Source: Pseudomonadales bacterium (lineage in GTDB: Bacteria; Pseudomonadota; Gammaproteobacteria; Pseudomonadales; JAHRWD01). Taken from it: a DNA stretch of 64,000 nucleotides. The notes under the pieces were generated by a model. It had not been told where the DNA came from. It ran no database searches and saw nothing but the letters and a program-made list of their open reading frames with translations. Location of the stretch: the NCBI GenBank assembly GCA_016763075.1, contig JAESUM010000059.1, positions 26,390 to 90,389 on the forward strand, in the 5' to 3' direction. Position numbers and translations under genes: made by a program. Below, in pieces: positions 17,100 through 28,068 of the stretch (the first letter of the stretch is position 1; every line of letters begins with the position of its first letter).

Positions 17100-19502
17100 A
17101 TGTTAAAAAAAATCTTGGTTATTCTATCTTGTGCGCTGATGGTTATTTTTATCGTTGGCTATATATATCTCGAATCAAAATCACCAACACGCGATGGCGA
17201 GCTAAAACTACCCGGCCTACAAGAGCCGGTTACGGTATTGTACGACCACTACGGAATCCCCCACATTACCGCGAAAAATGACCACGATTTATACATGGCG
17301 TTTGGTTATGTGCACGCCCAAGACCGACTATTTCAAATGGAAATTATTCGCAGGTTATCCCAGGGCAAACTGTCAGAAATATTAGGCGATAAACTTGTTG
17401 GGGTGGATAAACTTTATCGCACTCTAGGCCTGCAACAGTTTGGAAAAAAGTGGCTTACCGCAATTGAAAAAAGAGCCGACCCAAAACTCATTGCATTGCT
17501 TCAAAATTACCTCGCGGGCGTAAATCAATTCGTCGCCAGCGGCCCCAACCCCATCGAGTTTGATCTTTTAGGTATTCCTGCACACCAGTACAGCATGGTC
17601 GATATTGCTTCTATTGCCGGGTTTATCTCTTTTTCTTTTGCTCAAGGTTTGCAAGACGACGCCCTCACGCATCAACTATCGCAAAAACTCGGGGCGCAAT
17701 ACATGAAAGACTTAGGCGTTCTTTACACTCCAGGATTCAAACAAATACCCGTTGACCCGCTGGTAACGCAATCGCTTGCAACGAGCGTTAAGCAAGTGAT
17801 GAATAGCCTGCAACCCTACGGTTTATTCCATGGCAGTAACGGTTGGTTAATATCCCCCAAACGCAGCGCCTCTGGACATGCCATATTGGTCAACGACCCG
17901 CACATCGGATATGCCCAACCCTCTGTTTGGTATGAAGCGCAACTCACCTCTGATTCAACCGATTTATACGGCCATTTCATGGGACTGATACCAATGCCGT
18001 TACTTGGCATGAGCCAGCATCATGCATGGGGCCTCACCATGTTTGAAAATGACGATATGGATCTCTACGCAGAAAAAACAAACCCAGAAAACAAAAACCA
18101 ATATTGGGCTGTGGACCACTGGGAAACTTTCGGACAGCGCACCGAAATCATTAAAGTAAAAGACGCGGATGAGATTCAGCTAATCGTGCGCAGCACCCGT
18201 CACGGGCCTGTGGTGAACAACGTATTTGATGAAATTGAGGGCTCAAAACATGGGCTAGACCAACCGCAACAACCCATCGCCATGTGGTGGGCCTTCCTAA
18301 ATACCAACAACCAAATGATAGAGGGGTTTTACCAGCTCGGCTCAGCCTACAAAGTAGAACAAGCCAAAGCTGCCGCCGCGAAAATACATGCGCCGGGGCT
18401 CAACATTATGTACGCCAATTCAAAGGGTGATATTGCATGGTGGGCCGCAGCAAAATTACCCATACGCCCCAAACACGTCAATCCAAAACTAATATTGGAT
18501 GGTGCATCGGGTAAAGATGACCAGTTAGGCAGCTATGACTTCTCTCATAACCCACAACAAATAAACCCACCTTCCGGCGTTATTTACACCGCTAATAATC
18601 AACCCGCCGATATGGGCGATGGCCTAGTGCCCGGCTATTACGCACCCACTGATAGACCCAGCCGTATTATCGAATTACTTTCACAAAAACAGAAATTCAA
18701 CCCTGACGATATGAAATCCATGTTGATGGACAACACTACCCCGACTGCTCAATTGTTCCAAAAAATGATTATTCCAATTTTGGAAAACCCACAAGTTCAG
18801 TTAAGTGAACTTGAAACTGAAGCACTGGAACATTTAAAAAACTGGAAAGCCAATCACGCCTCTGATGAAGTAGGCGCAACCATTTATAACCGATTCCGGC
18901 TCAAGTTTATGGAGCTGGCTATGGCAGATGAAATAGGTGAAGAGCTATATCCAAGTTTCAAATTTGGCTTTTTGATGGACCGCTCGATTTGGAAAATACT
19001 TAACAACGAAAACTCAGTTTGGTGGGACAATATCAACACCACAGAAATAGAAACACGACAACAATTAGTACGTGAAGCATGGCAGCAGACCATCACGCTT
19101 TTATCAGGCCGGTTCGGCAACAACTCCAACAACTGGACCTGGGGAAACGACACCCAATTGGTTCACGAGCATCCACTTGGTGCTGTCCCAGCTCTTGCCA
19201 AACTATTTAACGTAGGCCCGCTAAATAACGAAGCGGGACAAGAAGCCATCAACAACCTTGCCTTCAAAATAAAAGATGACGAACTCATTATTGTGATGGG
19301 CCCATCAACCCGAAGAATTATAGATTTTGGTGATATAACCAATAGCTGGGGCATAAATCCCACCGGCCAATCAGGTTTGTTTACAGACCCGCATTACGAT
19401 GACCAAGCATTAGATTATGTAAACGGAAAATTCAGACACCATTACATTACGCCAGAACAAGTCCGCGATAACTTGGAAGGCGAATTAACGTTGGTTCCAT
19501 AA
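17100..19502 (+). CDS. Penicillin acylase family N-terminal-nucleophile hydrolase
   Basis: An 800-residue member of the penicillin/acyl-homoserine-lactone/aculeacin acylase family, made as a precursor that cleaves itself into alpha and beta chains. Residues 5-24 form a hydrophobic signal or anchor segment, so the enzyme acts in the periplasm. The alpha chain has YGIPHITAKND and GYVHAQDRLFQME. The self-cleavage site is HGSNGW, making Ser246 the predicted nucleophile and new N-terminus of the beta chain; NDPHIG and the HGPVVN motif follow. The substrate cannot be read from sequence; amides of fatty acids or homoserine lactones are possible. It lies between two related, disrupted outer-membrane barrel genes. 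Confidence 0.88.
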   Translation: MLKKILVILSCALMVIFIVGYIYLESKSPTRDGELKLPGLQEPVTVLYDHYGIPHITAKNDHDLYMAFGYVHAQDRLFQMEIIRRLSQGKLSEILGDKLVGVDKLYRTLGLQQFGKKWLTAIEKRADPKLIALLQNYLAGVNQFVASGPNPIEFDLLGIPAHQYSMVDIASIAGFISFSFAQGLQDDALTHQLSQKLGAQYMKDLGVLYTPGFKQIPVDPLVTQSLATSVKQVMNSLQPYGLFHGSNGWLISPKRSASGHAILVNDPHIGYAQPSVWYEAQLTSDSTDLYGHFMGLIPMPLLGMSQHHAWGLTMFENDDMDLYAEKTNPENKNQYWAVDHWETFGQRTEIIKVKDADEIQLIVRSTRHGPVVNNVFDEIEGSKHGLDQPQQPIAMWWAFLNTNNQMIEGFYQLGSAYKVEQAKAAAAKIHAPGLNIMYANSKGDIAWWAAAKLPIRPKHVNPKLILDGASGKDDQLGSYDFSHNPQQINPPSGVIYTANNQPADMGDGLVPGYYAPTDRPSRIIELLSQKQKFNPDDMKSMLMDNTTPTAQLFQKMIIPILENPQVQLSELETEALEHLKNWKANHASDEVGATIYNRFRLKFMELAMADEIGEELYPSFKFGFLMDRSIWKILNNENSVWWDNINTTEIETRQQLVREAWQQTITLLSGRFGNNSNNWTWGNDTQLVHEHPLGAVPALAKLFNVGPLNNEAGQEAINNLAFKIKDDELIIVMGPSTRRIIDFGDITNSWGINPTGQSGLFTDPHYDDQALDYVNGKFRHHYITPEQVRDNLEGELTLVP

Positions 19503-19596
19503 TTTCGAGTTCGATACTCCATAGCAACCTTAACGCATAGCCAAGCTGCGCATACTATCCGCGCTCTTTTTAAAAAATGGATATAGGAATACAAGG

Positions 19597-20163
19597 ATGC
19601 GTAACTTTCGATGAACACTTCTTCTAGCTTTGACCTGCGTTTCACCAACGGTATTTGGTAGCTCATTTTGGATTGATATTATTTCAGATTCAGCTACCCG
19701 AACATTTTCAGCCATCAATGAAGTAGACGCCTCGGCAGACGCGACCGGTATTCGCTTACGCTTCACACTAGACACCGGCGACAACCGTGCCATTGAGCGT
19801 TATTTTTCTAGCTACGATATTGATAGCGCCACAGATATCGACACCATTGAAGATAACGAAATCGAACTCGGCGCTAACCTGCTTATTTTAGGTGCTCCTT
19901 CCACGTTTACACCATTTGCTGAATTCGGCGCAGGTTACGGCATAGTCCCTATTGACCCTACCGTGTTTTCGGACGACAGCATCTTAAACGTGCATTTGAA
20001 TGTTGGCGCGGGCCTAAAATTGATGGTGTCTGAGAACTTCCATTTGGTGGGTAACATTGAAGTGATCTACTGAATATGGCAATCGGTAGAAGTCTTTTCA
20101 ACCACTGTAGACATCAGCGATACAGTAGTTAGAGCTAGCCTTGGGGCAGAGTTCTCTTTTTGA
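19597..20163 (+). pseudogene. Outer-membrane beta-barrel gene interrupted by two in-frame stops (copy 2)
   Basis: A single frame from the ATG at 19597 gives MRNFR, a TGA stop at 19612-19614, then TLLLALTCVSPTVFGSS (rest of a signal peptide) and a barrel-like protein resembling copy 1. A second TGA at 20071-20073 interrupts the segment IEVIY-stop-IW, where copy 1 has a CGA arginine codon, consistent with a single C-to-T change. The frame then continues to LGAEFSF and a TGA at 20161. No frameshift is needed. This looks like a recently inactivated paralogue. Confidence 0.65.
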
Positions 20164-20205
20164 GGTTTAGCTGGTTTTAACCGCAACAAATGTAACAACG
20201 AACAC

Positions 20206-20243
20206 GGCAAGTGCTGAGCTACTGGCAACGCTCAGCACTTGCC
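20206..20243. terminator. Perfect 14-bp inverted repeat between convergent loci
   Basis: GGCAAGTGCTGAGC (20206-20219) and its exact complement (20230-20243) enclose a 10-base loop between the barrel pseudogene and the end of the yhaN-like gene. The stem is long and GC-balanced but lacks a T-run on either strand, so it may be a bidirectional terminator or another site. Confidence 0.45.
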
Positions 20244-20284
20244 ATACTTGAGCACTAAGGCTTCTCACCCGTAGCCAAAGACAG

Positions 20285-23200
20285 CTATAACTCATGAACC
20301 TGAGCTGGCCGCAACAGGCTGCGCGCTTGATCTACCACACGCCGGTGGTGGGTAAACACAATAACCTGCGTTTTCTCAGCGAATTCTGACAGTGTATTTA
20401 GCGCAGCTTCCGAACGTTTATCGTCAAAATCCACCAGAATATCGTCAACAATAAATGGCATAGGTTCGGCGTTGTTCATATATTTTTCTAGTGACGCCAA
20501 CCGTAATGCCAAATAAAGCTGGTCGCGACTACCGGTGCTCATACCCTCAACCGAAACACGTTCACCCTCTGTTTTACTGGCTGAACCACGAATACCTTCA
20601 ATCACTGGCTCATCTTTATCGTTAAAGCAGGTCGTTAATGCTGAAAATGAATGTTGGGTTAATTGTGAAAAATGCTCGCTAGCGCGCCGAATTAACGGAC
20701 CCTGATTTTCTTGCCGGTAGCGTTCAATTTCATCGCGTAATATTTTAGCTGCCAGCTTAACCCGTACATAGCTCTCTGAATCGGCTCTAATGGTTGCCAG
20801 CATTGCTTGAGCTTGGTCCGCCAATTCTGCCGCTTGGTTTGTGCCGCCCATCAGGTTTAATTGCGTTTCTTTACTGCCTTTAACTTGCGCCAGCTCAGCT
20901 ACGCTAGGCTCCATGTTTTGTTCAATATCCTGTGTGAGTCTTTCGATATTTTCCGCTAATTGGTCGGGGTCATATTGCCCAGCTTCTTTTTCAAGGGTTA
21001 CCATATCGGCACCCTCGCCGGCATCCAAAATATCCGAAATGTTTTGCTCTATGTGGCTACGAGTCTCACGCAATAATGCATCCTTTATCAAAGCGTTGTG
21101 CAACTCCTTCGGTGTAGTTACATCAGCTTCTACGCACAACTTATCCAACTCAATGTGGCTTTGCTTGGTAGCTAATTCAGAAACTGAGATTTCTTGTGTT
21201 AGCTCTTTAAGTTGTTGGCTTACCTGTTGGTACTTCTCTTTTTCAGCACGATTATAAGATAACAACTGCTGCAGCTCAGTAACCAGTTGGTCCGGTGCTT
21301 CAGCGGTAGTGTTTGGAATCATTGTTTCGCGTAGGCGCAGGGTTTTATCACTAAAATTTGAAATACTTTGTTGGATCGTTACAAGCCGAAGATCTAAGTT
21401 ATCGATCTGTCTTTTATTGTCAAACAATGTACGCAATAGCTCAATGCGCTGGTTTATTTCATCTGGCATGGCTTTATTCTTAATACCAAACTGTTTAAGC
21501 AGTTCATCCCATTGTTGTTGCCAGTCATCAAGTTTTCCACAAGCGGCGGTGTAATTTGTGTTGAGAGTATTTTGTTCTTGGGTTAGCTGCTGAATCTGTT
21601 TTTCAGCATCTTCTTGCTGTTTCTTAATATTAGATAATTGGTTCGCTACAGCCTCGCAGCTTGCCAGCATCCATTCTAAAGAGTTTGTATCGTTCAGTTC
21701 TTTTATAGCATTGGCAACAAAACCAAGCGATGCATCCGGTTGTGAAAAGTCCCGCAATAATTTTATTACTTTTTCCAGGTGCCGCAACCTACCCTCGCCG
21801 GCTAAACTTAAGAGTTGCTGCGTTTTCTGAAGCTGCTCCACTTTGGAGCGAAGCTGCTCAAACACCTCTAACCATGCGCGCATTTCTCGTGGTGTACCGG
21901 GCTGTACTTGGCAAATTACCCATAATGACTTCCACTGTGCATCAAGCTGTACTTGCAGAGTCGAAAATTCTTTTTCCTTACTAATCGCTATTTCTAGCTG
22001 GGCCTGGACTGAACTTAACTCGCCCTGCAAGGCTGCTAAGGTGGCTACACGGCCTGACTCACGGCGTAGTCGGTCGGATACTTCGTCGGCAGTTATCAAC
22101 TCCTTATCAAAGCTTGCAGGAAGCGACGCTTGTAATTTTAATTGCGCAACTTCTGACGAGACATCTTCTGCACCGACCCATTGCCTGCGTAAAATATGCC
22201 ATAGCGTATTTCTATATGCACGAGCGGACTGCAAGTCTTTTTCTGAAGGTACACTGCCCTGACGATGAATCGCTTCTTCTCGTACTTTTAATGTAAGAAT
22301 CTCTTGTTCGAGACTATGTTTAGTTTCAATATTCCGGTTAGTTTGTTGTTTGAATTGTGCGTACTTATCTTCAAAATATTGAATGTTTTCTTTGCTCGGT
22401 GTGGCCAAACCCAGTACATCGGTTAACTCGCCAGACCACAATGTTAGTCTGGATAACGCATCTTTTGACCACTGCTGTAAGTTCGAACATTCAGCCTGCT
22501 GTTCTTCAATACGAAGATCTACATTGCCTTCTTTACGGGCAGCGGCTATGGCTCTCGTCAGGAAATCGATATTGCCAATATTGGGAATACTGTTTGCCTG
22601 GGTTAGAGCAGCCTTCATTTTCTGGTCAGCGTCGGCAAGCTCCTTATCTAGCCGGTCGCGTTGTGAAATTAGTAATATTCTTTGGCTGCCTAAATCGCTC
22701 GCGGCAGTTTTTTTCAACAACATGGGGCGAAGGGTTTCTATGTCATTCAGCTTTGAATACACACCCATCTCTTTTAGTAAGTGCTCGGACTCTGTTTGTA
22801 ATAGCTGGTAGCTTGCGCGTAGTTCAGGCTGATCTGTTAACGCCTGACGATAGCCGCCTAACCCCGTATAAAGGTCGTTTATTTGACCGGCGTTACGCAA
22901 TACTTCGTCGTTAATAACCAATGCATTTAGTTGAGTTTCAAGCTGCGCATAGCGTGGTTTTTTCTCATTCAACATGCCTTCAGCAAGTGCCAATTTCTGA
23001 ATGACTTTCTGGTGTCTATTTGAAAAATCAGGCTTTAGCTCTACCACTTCCTTCATCGTATTGAGCTGCTCCAACAACAACGTACGGCGGGCAAACTTGG
23101 GCAATACCCGTTGGGCGCGTTTTAAACGGTTTAACCCTAACCGACTGGCGGATAACTCTTGCTGAGCTGCGGCTAACTCTTGTGCAGTTTTAGTCAATAA

Positions 23201-23823
23201 TTGCTGCGCGTCTTGCCACTTTTTTGATGATAGAGAGCATTCTTTTATTTGCCTATTAAGCTCTTTAAGTTTTTTGAGGTTTGCATTTATTTTTGGGTCA
23301 GATGCCGAAGCAAGAAACAGTTCTTTAGCTTCGCTATCTAACTGATCTAATACTGAGCGCAGTGCATGGCCACCCAAAGCCGCCGAAAAAAGTGCCTGCC
23401 CTACTTCACCCTGTTGCGCTAATATTTGCTGACCGCCTTTTAATAAAGACTGATGATCTATTGCAAAAAGTGTTTCGAAAACCTCAAGGCTACGCCATTT
23501 AAAAATGGAGCTAAAGCTTGGTTATCCAGTGGCTGTTCATCCATCGATAAAAGTGTATTTTTATTGCCTTTGCGCCTTACAAACTCAAGGCGCTTGCCGG
23601 CATTACTAATGGTAGCACCCACTCTTAACTTATTATTAGCGTGGATAAAGTTGTCTCTGCTACGGTTATCGATACCGTAAAAAAGCGCTTTTAGCGCTCT
23701 TAGTGACGAGCTTTTACCGGCTTCATTAGGGCCGTACACAATGTGCAAACCGGGTGCGTCAAAACTCAATACTCTTTCGGTGAACGGCCCAAAAGCTAAA
23801 AGGTTTAAGGTTTCTAATTTCAC
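20285..23823 (-). pseudogene. YhaN-like AAA ATPase (SbcC/Rad50 type), apparently frameshifted
   Basis: Two frames together encode one long ABC-type coiled-coil ATPase of the YhaN/SbcC class. The first 121 residues (23458-23823) hold the N-terminal lobe with Walker A GPNEAGKS at 31-38. The remaining roughly 1,050 residues continue in another frame through long coiled coils to the C-terminal lobe with VEGMSTGSRDQLYLALRLA (signature motif) and FIVDDILVDFDD (Walker B). Around 23491-23493 the frame change joins NGV to SLEVFETLFAIDH, as expected for the family if one base were missing. It overlaps the yhaO-like gene by four bases. Either a real one-base deletion or a sequence error. Confidence 0.8.
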
Positions 23824-25088
23824 GACTGGCCATCCTTTGCAGCTTCTGTTGATAGCAACCTTGCGGACAGCAACTGCCTTACATCATTAAGTGCATGCTT
23901 CACTTGGTTTTGGTCAGTGGGTGCTTCGTTCCTTAGAATATCTGGCGGTAATTTTGAGCGTAGCGGCGCAACTTCTTCAGTTAGTTTTGCCAGTGCATCG
24001 TCGTCAAGTTCGATCTGCTCGATGGCTTGCAATAGGCCACTTAGGGCATCGCCCCGAGCCAACAAGTCATCATTAGAAATCTCTGGCTTGGTGCTAAACG
24101 CAACCTTCTCTAGCCATAAACCAGCGCCACCCAAGCCGGTAGCGAGTGCCCGGTATTCTTGCAACCAGTGCGCGGTATTGTCTTGCAGGGTTGAATGTAG
24201 GCTGCTTGCGCCGTGCAGCTCTAGCCTTGCTGCTACCGCTAGGCCATCGGCTTGGTCTAGCTCGTTTTGAAGCACTTCGCTGATGTGTGAATAGAGCTGG
24301 TCGGTGGTCTCCCAAATACTGACATCAACTTTGCATCGGGCCCAGCGTAATACATCTAAATTTTTATGTTGTACGGCACAAACTTCGGCCTCTTCGACGC
24401 TCACTAACGTGCAACCCTTTGGGCCTGTTTCTCGGATATGGCGTCCTTGAATATTACCGGGAAATATTATCCACGGTTCTTCGCTGATCACTTCGCGGTT
24501 ATGCACGTGGCCTAACGCCCAGTATTGGTAACCTTTGGCGCGCAGCCCATCTACGCTGCATGGTGCATAGGGTGCATGACCGGGCTTGCCGTCTAGGCAG
24601 GTGTGTAACAAGCCAATGGTAAATAGCCCCGGCTCAGCCATCGGATAGCCTTCAGAGATATCTGCGGTAACCGCTTGAGTAGCAAACCCCTGGCCCACAA
24701 TGGCAACGTTGAGGGCTTCAATCTTTACCGTTTGCGGTTTTTTGGTATCAAATAAAATGGTATTTTCGGGTAGCCGAAGCGCACGCGTAATTTGGCTTGC
24801 AGCATCATGATTGCCCGCAATAACGTAGGCGTTTATGTTGGCCTTAGCAAGCCGTGCCATCCGTTCAACAAAATACAGGCCGGTGTTGTAATCTTTCCAG
24901 TCTCCGTCGTATAAATCACCAGCAATCAGAACAAATGCCACTTGTTCGCTGATGGCTAGATCAATCAGGTTATCGAAGGCTCGTCTCGTTGCACTGCGAA
25001 TCTCATCAACCGGAGCGCCTTCATAGCGCTGTAAGCCAGTCAGCGGGCTATCGAGATGAATATCGGCGGCGTGAATAAATTTAAACAT
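23820..25088 (-). CDS. YhaO-like metallophosphoesterase (SbcD/Mre11-type nuclease)
   Basis: A 422-residue calcineurin-like phosphoesterase, partner of the coiled-coil ATPase encoded next to it; such pairs process DNA ends. The five metal-binding blocks are present: HAADIHLDSP, IAGDLYDGD, VIAGNHD, LLHTC and ALGHVHNREV, followed by FPGNIQGRH, then a helical C-terminal region. I prefer the start at MFKFIHAADI (25088) to one 13 codons upstream, because the family begins at this strand. Its stop overlaps the ATPase start by four bases, indicating an operon with coupled translation. Confidence 0.88.
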   Translation of the reverse strand: MFKFIHAADIHLDSPLTGLQRYEGAPVDEIRSATRRAFDNLIDLAISEQVAFVLIAGDLYDGDWKDYNTGLYFVERMARLAKANINAYVIAGNHDAASQITRALRLPENTILFDTKKPQTVKIEALNVAIVGQGFATQAVTADISEGYPMAEPGLFTIGLLHTCLDGKPGHAPYAPCSVDGLRAKGYQYWALGHVHNREVISEEPWIIFPGNIQGRHIRETGPKGCTLVSVEEAEVCAVQHKNLDVLRWARCKVDVSIWETTDQLYSHISEVLQNELDQADGLAVAARLELHGASSLHSTLQDNTAHWLQEYRALATGLGGAGLWLEKVAFSTKPEISNDDLLARGDALSGLLQAIEQIELDDDALAKLTEEVAPLRSKLPPDILRNEAPTDQNQVKHALNDVRQLLSARLLSTEAAKDGQS

Positions 25089-25328
25089 TAAGGTCCAGGG
25101 GTCTACCCGATAAAACGTAGCCGCCATTGTAAGTGGCTTGATCTTTGGAGTCTTCTACAACCTGATATAACTATCGCCGTAAACGCTTTTGACGAGCTGT
25201 TATGGTGTACCGAGACCGCATTTTTACAAATACTTCCACGAGTAAAAGGCAACCAATTTTGAAGCACATACGTTTGGCGCTACACTCAAAGTTATTTATT
25301 GGATTACCAGCTGATTGAGGAAATGGAT

Positions 25329-28058
25329 ATGTCTCAACCTGTAGCAAGCACTAACAATCACGCCCCGCTACGAAATGATATTCGGCTACTCGGCGACATG
25401 CTGGGCGAAACCATTCTCAATCAATGCGGCCAGCAAACTTTCAATTTAGTAGAAGAGATTCGCCAAGCGTCCAAAACCGCTGCGCAGGGTAATGATGCGT
25501 CGTCCGCTCAACTAGAAACCTTTCTCAGCCAACTAGAAGACAAGCAAATGCTACCGGTAGTGCGGGCTTTTGGGCTGATGCTCAACCTGATGAACATCGC
25601 CGAAGAATATCCCCGTGTCCGGCGCTTACGAGCCACTCAACTCAGCGGTGGTGCGGTGGGGCATCGTAAATCGCTACCGCAGTTATTACGCCATTTAAAT
25701 GGCTGCGGAATACCACAAGCCGAAATTAGCCGCACAATAGAAAACCTACGCATTGAGCTGGTGTTGACCGCGCACCCAACCGAGGTTTCTCGGCGTACGG
25801 TGAGCCAAAAATATGACCGCATCGCTAACCATCTTGAAAGCCTCGACCAGCAGAATATAAACGCATACGACCGTAAGTTAATTGAAGCAGACCTCCAAAG
25901 AGAGATCGACAGCCTATGGGCCACCGATGAAATACGGCGCAATAAACCCACACCAATCGACGAAGCAAAATGGGGCATCACCACCATTGAACAAACCCTG
26001 TGGGCCACCGTACCGAAGCTACTTAGGCAGATGGATTACACATTGCTCAAAGAGCTCGGTGAAGGGTTAAGCATTGATGCCGCGCCCATTCGTTTTGCTT
26101 CGTGGATGGGGGGAGACCGCGACGGCAACCCAAACGTAACGGCTCAAACAACCGATGAAGTCTGCTGGCTATCGCGCTGGCAAGCCGCGCAATTGTTACA
26201 ACAAGATATCGAGCAGTTGCGTTCCGAGCTTTCGATGTCACATTGTAGTGCCGAATTACGTAAGGTGACAGGCGACCATCCCGAGCCATACCGGCATTTG
26301 TTACGTGGGGTTCGTGACCGATTAATACTGACTCGCGACACCCTAAAACAAAAATTAAACGGCGAACTCACCATTAACGACGCCGAAATTTATTCTGATA
26401 CAAATGACCTTAAACAGCCGTTAATGCTCTGCTACAACTCGCTGTTAGACCAAGGCATGAACACCATTGCCAACGGCCGGCTTACCGATATTATCCGTTG
26501 TATTAATTCTTTTGGGTTAAATTTAACCCCGTTAGATATTCGCCAAGAGTCATCGAGGCACGCCGAAGTCTTCGATGCCATCACCCGATACATTGGCCAA
26601 GGTAGTTACTTACAATGGAGTGAAGCGGAAAAAATAGCTTTCTTGAATGCCGAATTAAACCAACAAAGGCCGCTAATACCTAGCCAGTTTTTAACTCAAA
26701 CAGTTGATAACGAATGGATAAATACCCTACAGCAGAAGGTAGATTATTCGATAGAAAATGTCTATGAGGTTATAAAAACCTGTCAAATAATTTCTAATCA
26801 TCCCCGCAGTAGTTTTGCCAATTATATAATTTCAATGGCGCACTGCAGCTCAGATGTTCTAGCCGTAATGTTACTACAACGCGAGGCTGGTGTTGCGCAA
26901 CCTTTACCGGTAATGCCTTTATTTGAAACGTTGATCGATCTTGAAAATGCACCTGAAATCATCGAGCAATTATTCAAGCTTGATGGGTATGTCGAATCAA
27001 TACAACACAACCAGCAAGTGATGATCGGTTATTCAGATTCTGCCAAAGATGCTGGGTTTCTGGCGGCGTCTTGGGGGCAATATCAGGCACAACAAAAACT
27101 AGTAACTCTCTGCAAAAGCCACCACGTACAGCTGCGCTTATTTCATGGCCGTGGTGGCTCGATGAGCCGCGGCGGAGGTTCTGCCCACGATGCATTATTA
27201 TCCCAACCACCCGGCGCAGTAGAAGGCTACGTACGCATTACCGAACAAGGCGAAATGATTCGTTTTAAGTTTGGGTTGCCCGGTATCGCGCTTCGCACAT
27301 TAGAGTTGTACACCTGCGCAACGCTTGAAGCGACATTACTGCCACCTCCTGCGCCATCTAAAAAGTGGTGCGCACTGATGGAGGACCTGACCCAATGTTC
27401 ACTTGCAAGTTATCGAAATGAAATTAGCCAACCAAACTTTTTGGAATATTTCCATGAGGCTACGCCAGAACAAGAGCTTCAGCGGCTCTCATTAGGGAGC
27501 CGTCCTGCTAAACGAAAGTCCAGTGGTGGTATCGAAAGCCTACGTGCCATTCCATGGGTGTTTGCTTGGACTCAAACCCGCCTATTAATTCCTGCGTGGC
27601 TCGGCTCCGACAGCGCATTCGAAAAAGCTATTGCGGATCAACAGCTAAATTTAATCCAAGAGATGACGCAAAACTGGCCCTATTTTACATCTATTATCGA
27701 CATGCTAGAGATGGTACTCGCCAAAACATTACCAATGGTATCGAGCTATTACGAGAAACGGTTGGTAGATGAGAACATGCAAGAAGTAGGCACTAAACTT
27801 AGACTACGTTTGAACTCGGTGGTGCGATCGGTAAATGAAATCCGCAACTCAGAAATATTGCTTGAACAAAGCCCCGTGATACGAAATTCCATTAGGGTGA
27901 GAAACCCCTATGTAATGCCGCTGCATTTTCTGCAGGCAGAAATCATGCGCAGGCTTCGTATGAAAGGTAAAAATACGTCTGAATCAAAGCATATTTACGA
28001 ACAGGTATTGAAAATAACCATCACCAGTATTGCCGCAGGCATGCGAAATACCGGCTAG
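25329..28058 (+). CDS. ppc: Phosphoenolpyruvate carboxylase
   Basis: Ppc carboxylates phosphoenolpyruvate to oxaloacetate, feeding the TCA cycle. The 909-residue protein has the catalytic His149 block VLTAHPTEVSRR, the SWMGGDRDGNP motif, GYSDSAKDAGFLAASW, the glycine loop FHGRGGSMSRGGG, and the C-terminal MRNTG (QNTG in most homologues). The start at 25329 is chosen because GAGGA lies eight bases before that ATG; an ATG six bases earlier is too close to it. No partner gene is coupled to it; the next gene is convergent, 10 bp away. Confidence 0.95.
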   Translation: MSQPVASTNNHAPLRNDIRLLGDMLGETILNQCGQQTFNLVEEIRQASKTAAQGNDASSAQLETFLSQLEDKQMLPVVRAFGLMLNLMNIAEEYPRVRRLRATQLSGGAVGHRKSLPQLLRHLNGCGIPQAEISRTIENLRIELVLTAHPTEVSRRTVSQKYDRIANHLESLDQQNINAYDRKLIEADLQREIDSLWATDEIRRNKPTPIDEAKWGITTIEQTLWATVPKLLRQMDYTLLKELGEGLSIDAAPIRFASWMGGDRDGNPNVTAQTTDEVCWLSRWQAAQLLQQDIEQLRSELSMSHCSAELRKVTGDHPEPYRHLLRGVRDRLILTRDTLKQKLNGELTINDAEIYSDTNDLKQPLMLCYNSLLDQGMNTIANGRLTDIIRCINSFGLNLTPLDIRQESSRHAEVFDAITRYIGQGSYLQWSEAEKIAFLNAELNQQRPLIPSQFLTQTVDNEWINTLQQKVDYSIENVYEVIKTCQIISNHPRSSFANYIISMAHCSSDVLAVMLLQREAGVAQPLPVMPLFETLIDLENAPEIIEQLFKLDGYVESIQHNQQVMIGYSDSAKDAGFLAASWGQYQAQQKLVTLCKSHHVQLRLFHGRGGSMSRGGGSAHDALLSQPPGAVEGYVRITEQGEMIRFKFGLPGIALRTLELYTCATLEATLLPPPAPSKKWCALMEDLTQCSLASYRNEISQPNFLEYFHEATPEQELQRLSLGSRPAKRKSSGGIESLRAIPWVFAWTQTRLLIPAWLGSDSAFEKAIADQQLNLIQEMTQNWPYFTSIIDMLEMVLAKTLPMVSSYYEKRLVDENMQEVGTKLRLRLNSVVRSVNEIRNSEILLEQSPVIRNSIRVRNPYVMPLHFLQAEIMRRLRMKGKNTSESKHIYEQVLKITITSIAAGMRNTG

Positions 28059-28068
28059 AATTTCAATA

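Noticed and set aside
16436..20073. Stop-codon reassignment or selenocysteine for the in-frame TGAs
   Set aside because: Other genes in the window end normally in TGA, one of the four stops is TAA, and the positions are not conserved Cys/Sec sites; no SECIS-like structure follows.
22357..22914. 185-codon plus-strand open frame
   Set aside because: It is antisense to the coiled-coil region of the YhaN-like ATPase and has no ribosome binding site or motif.
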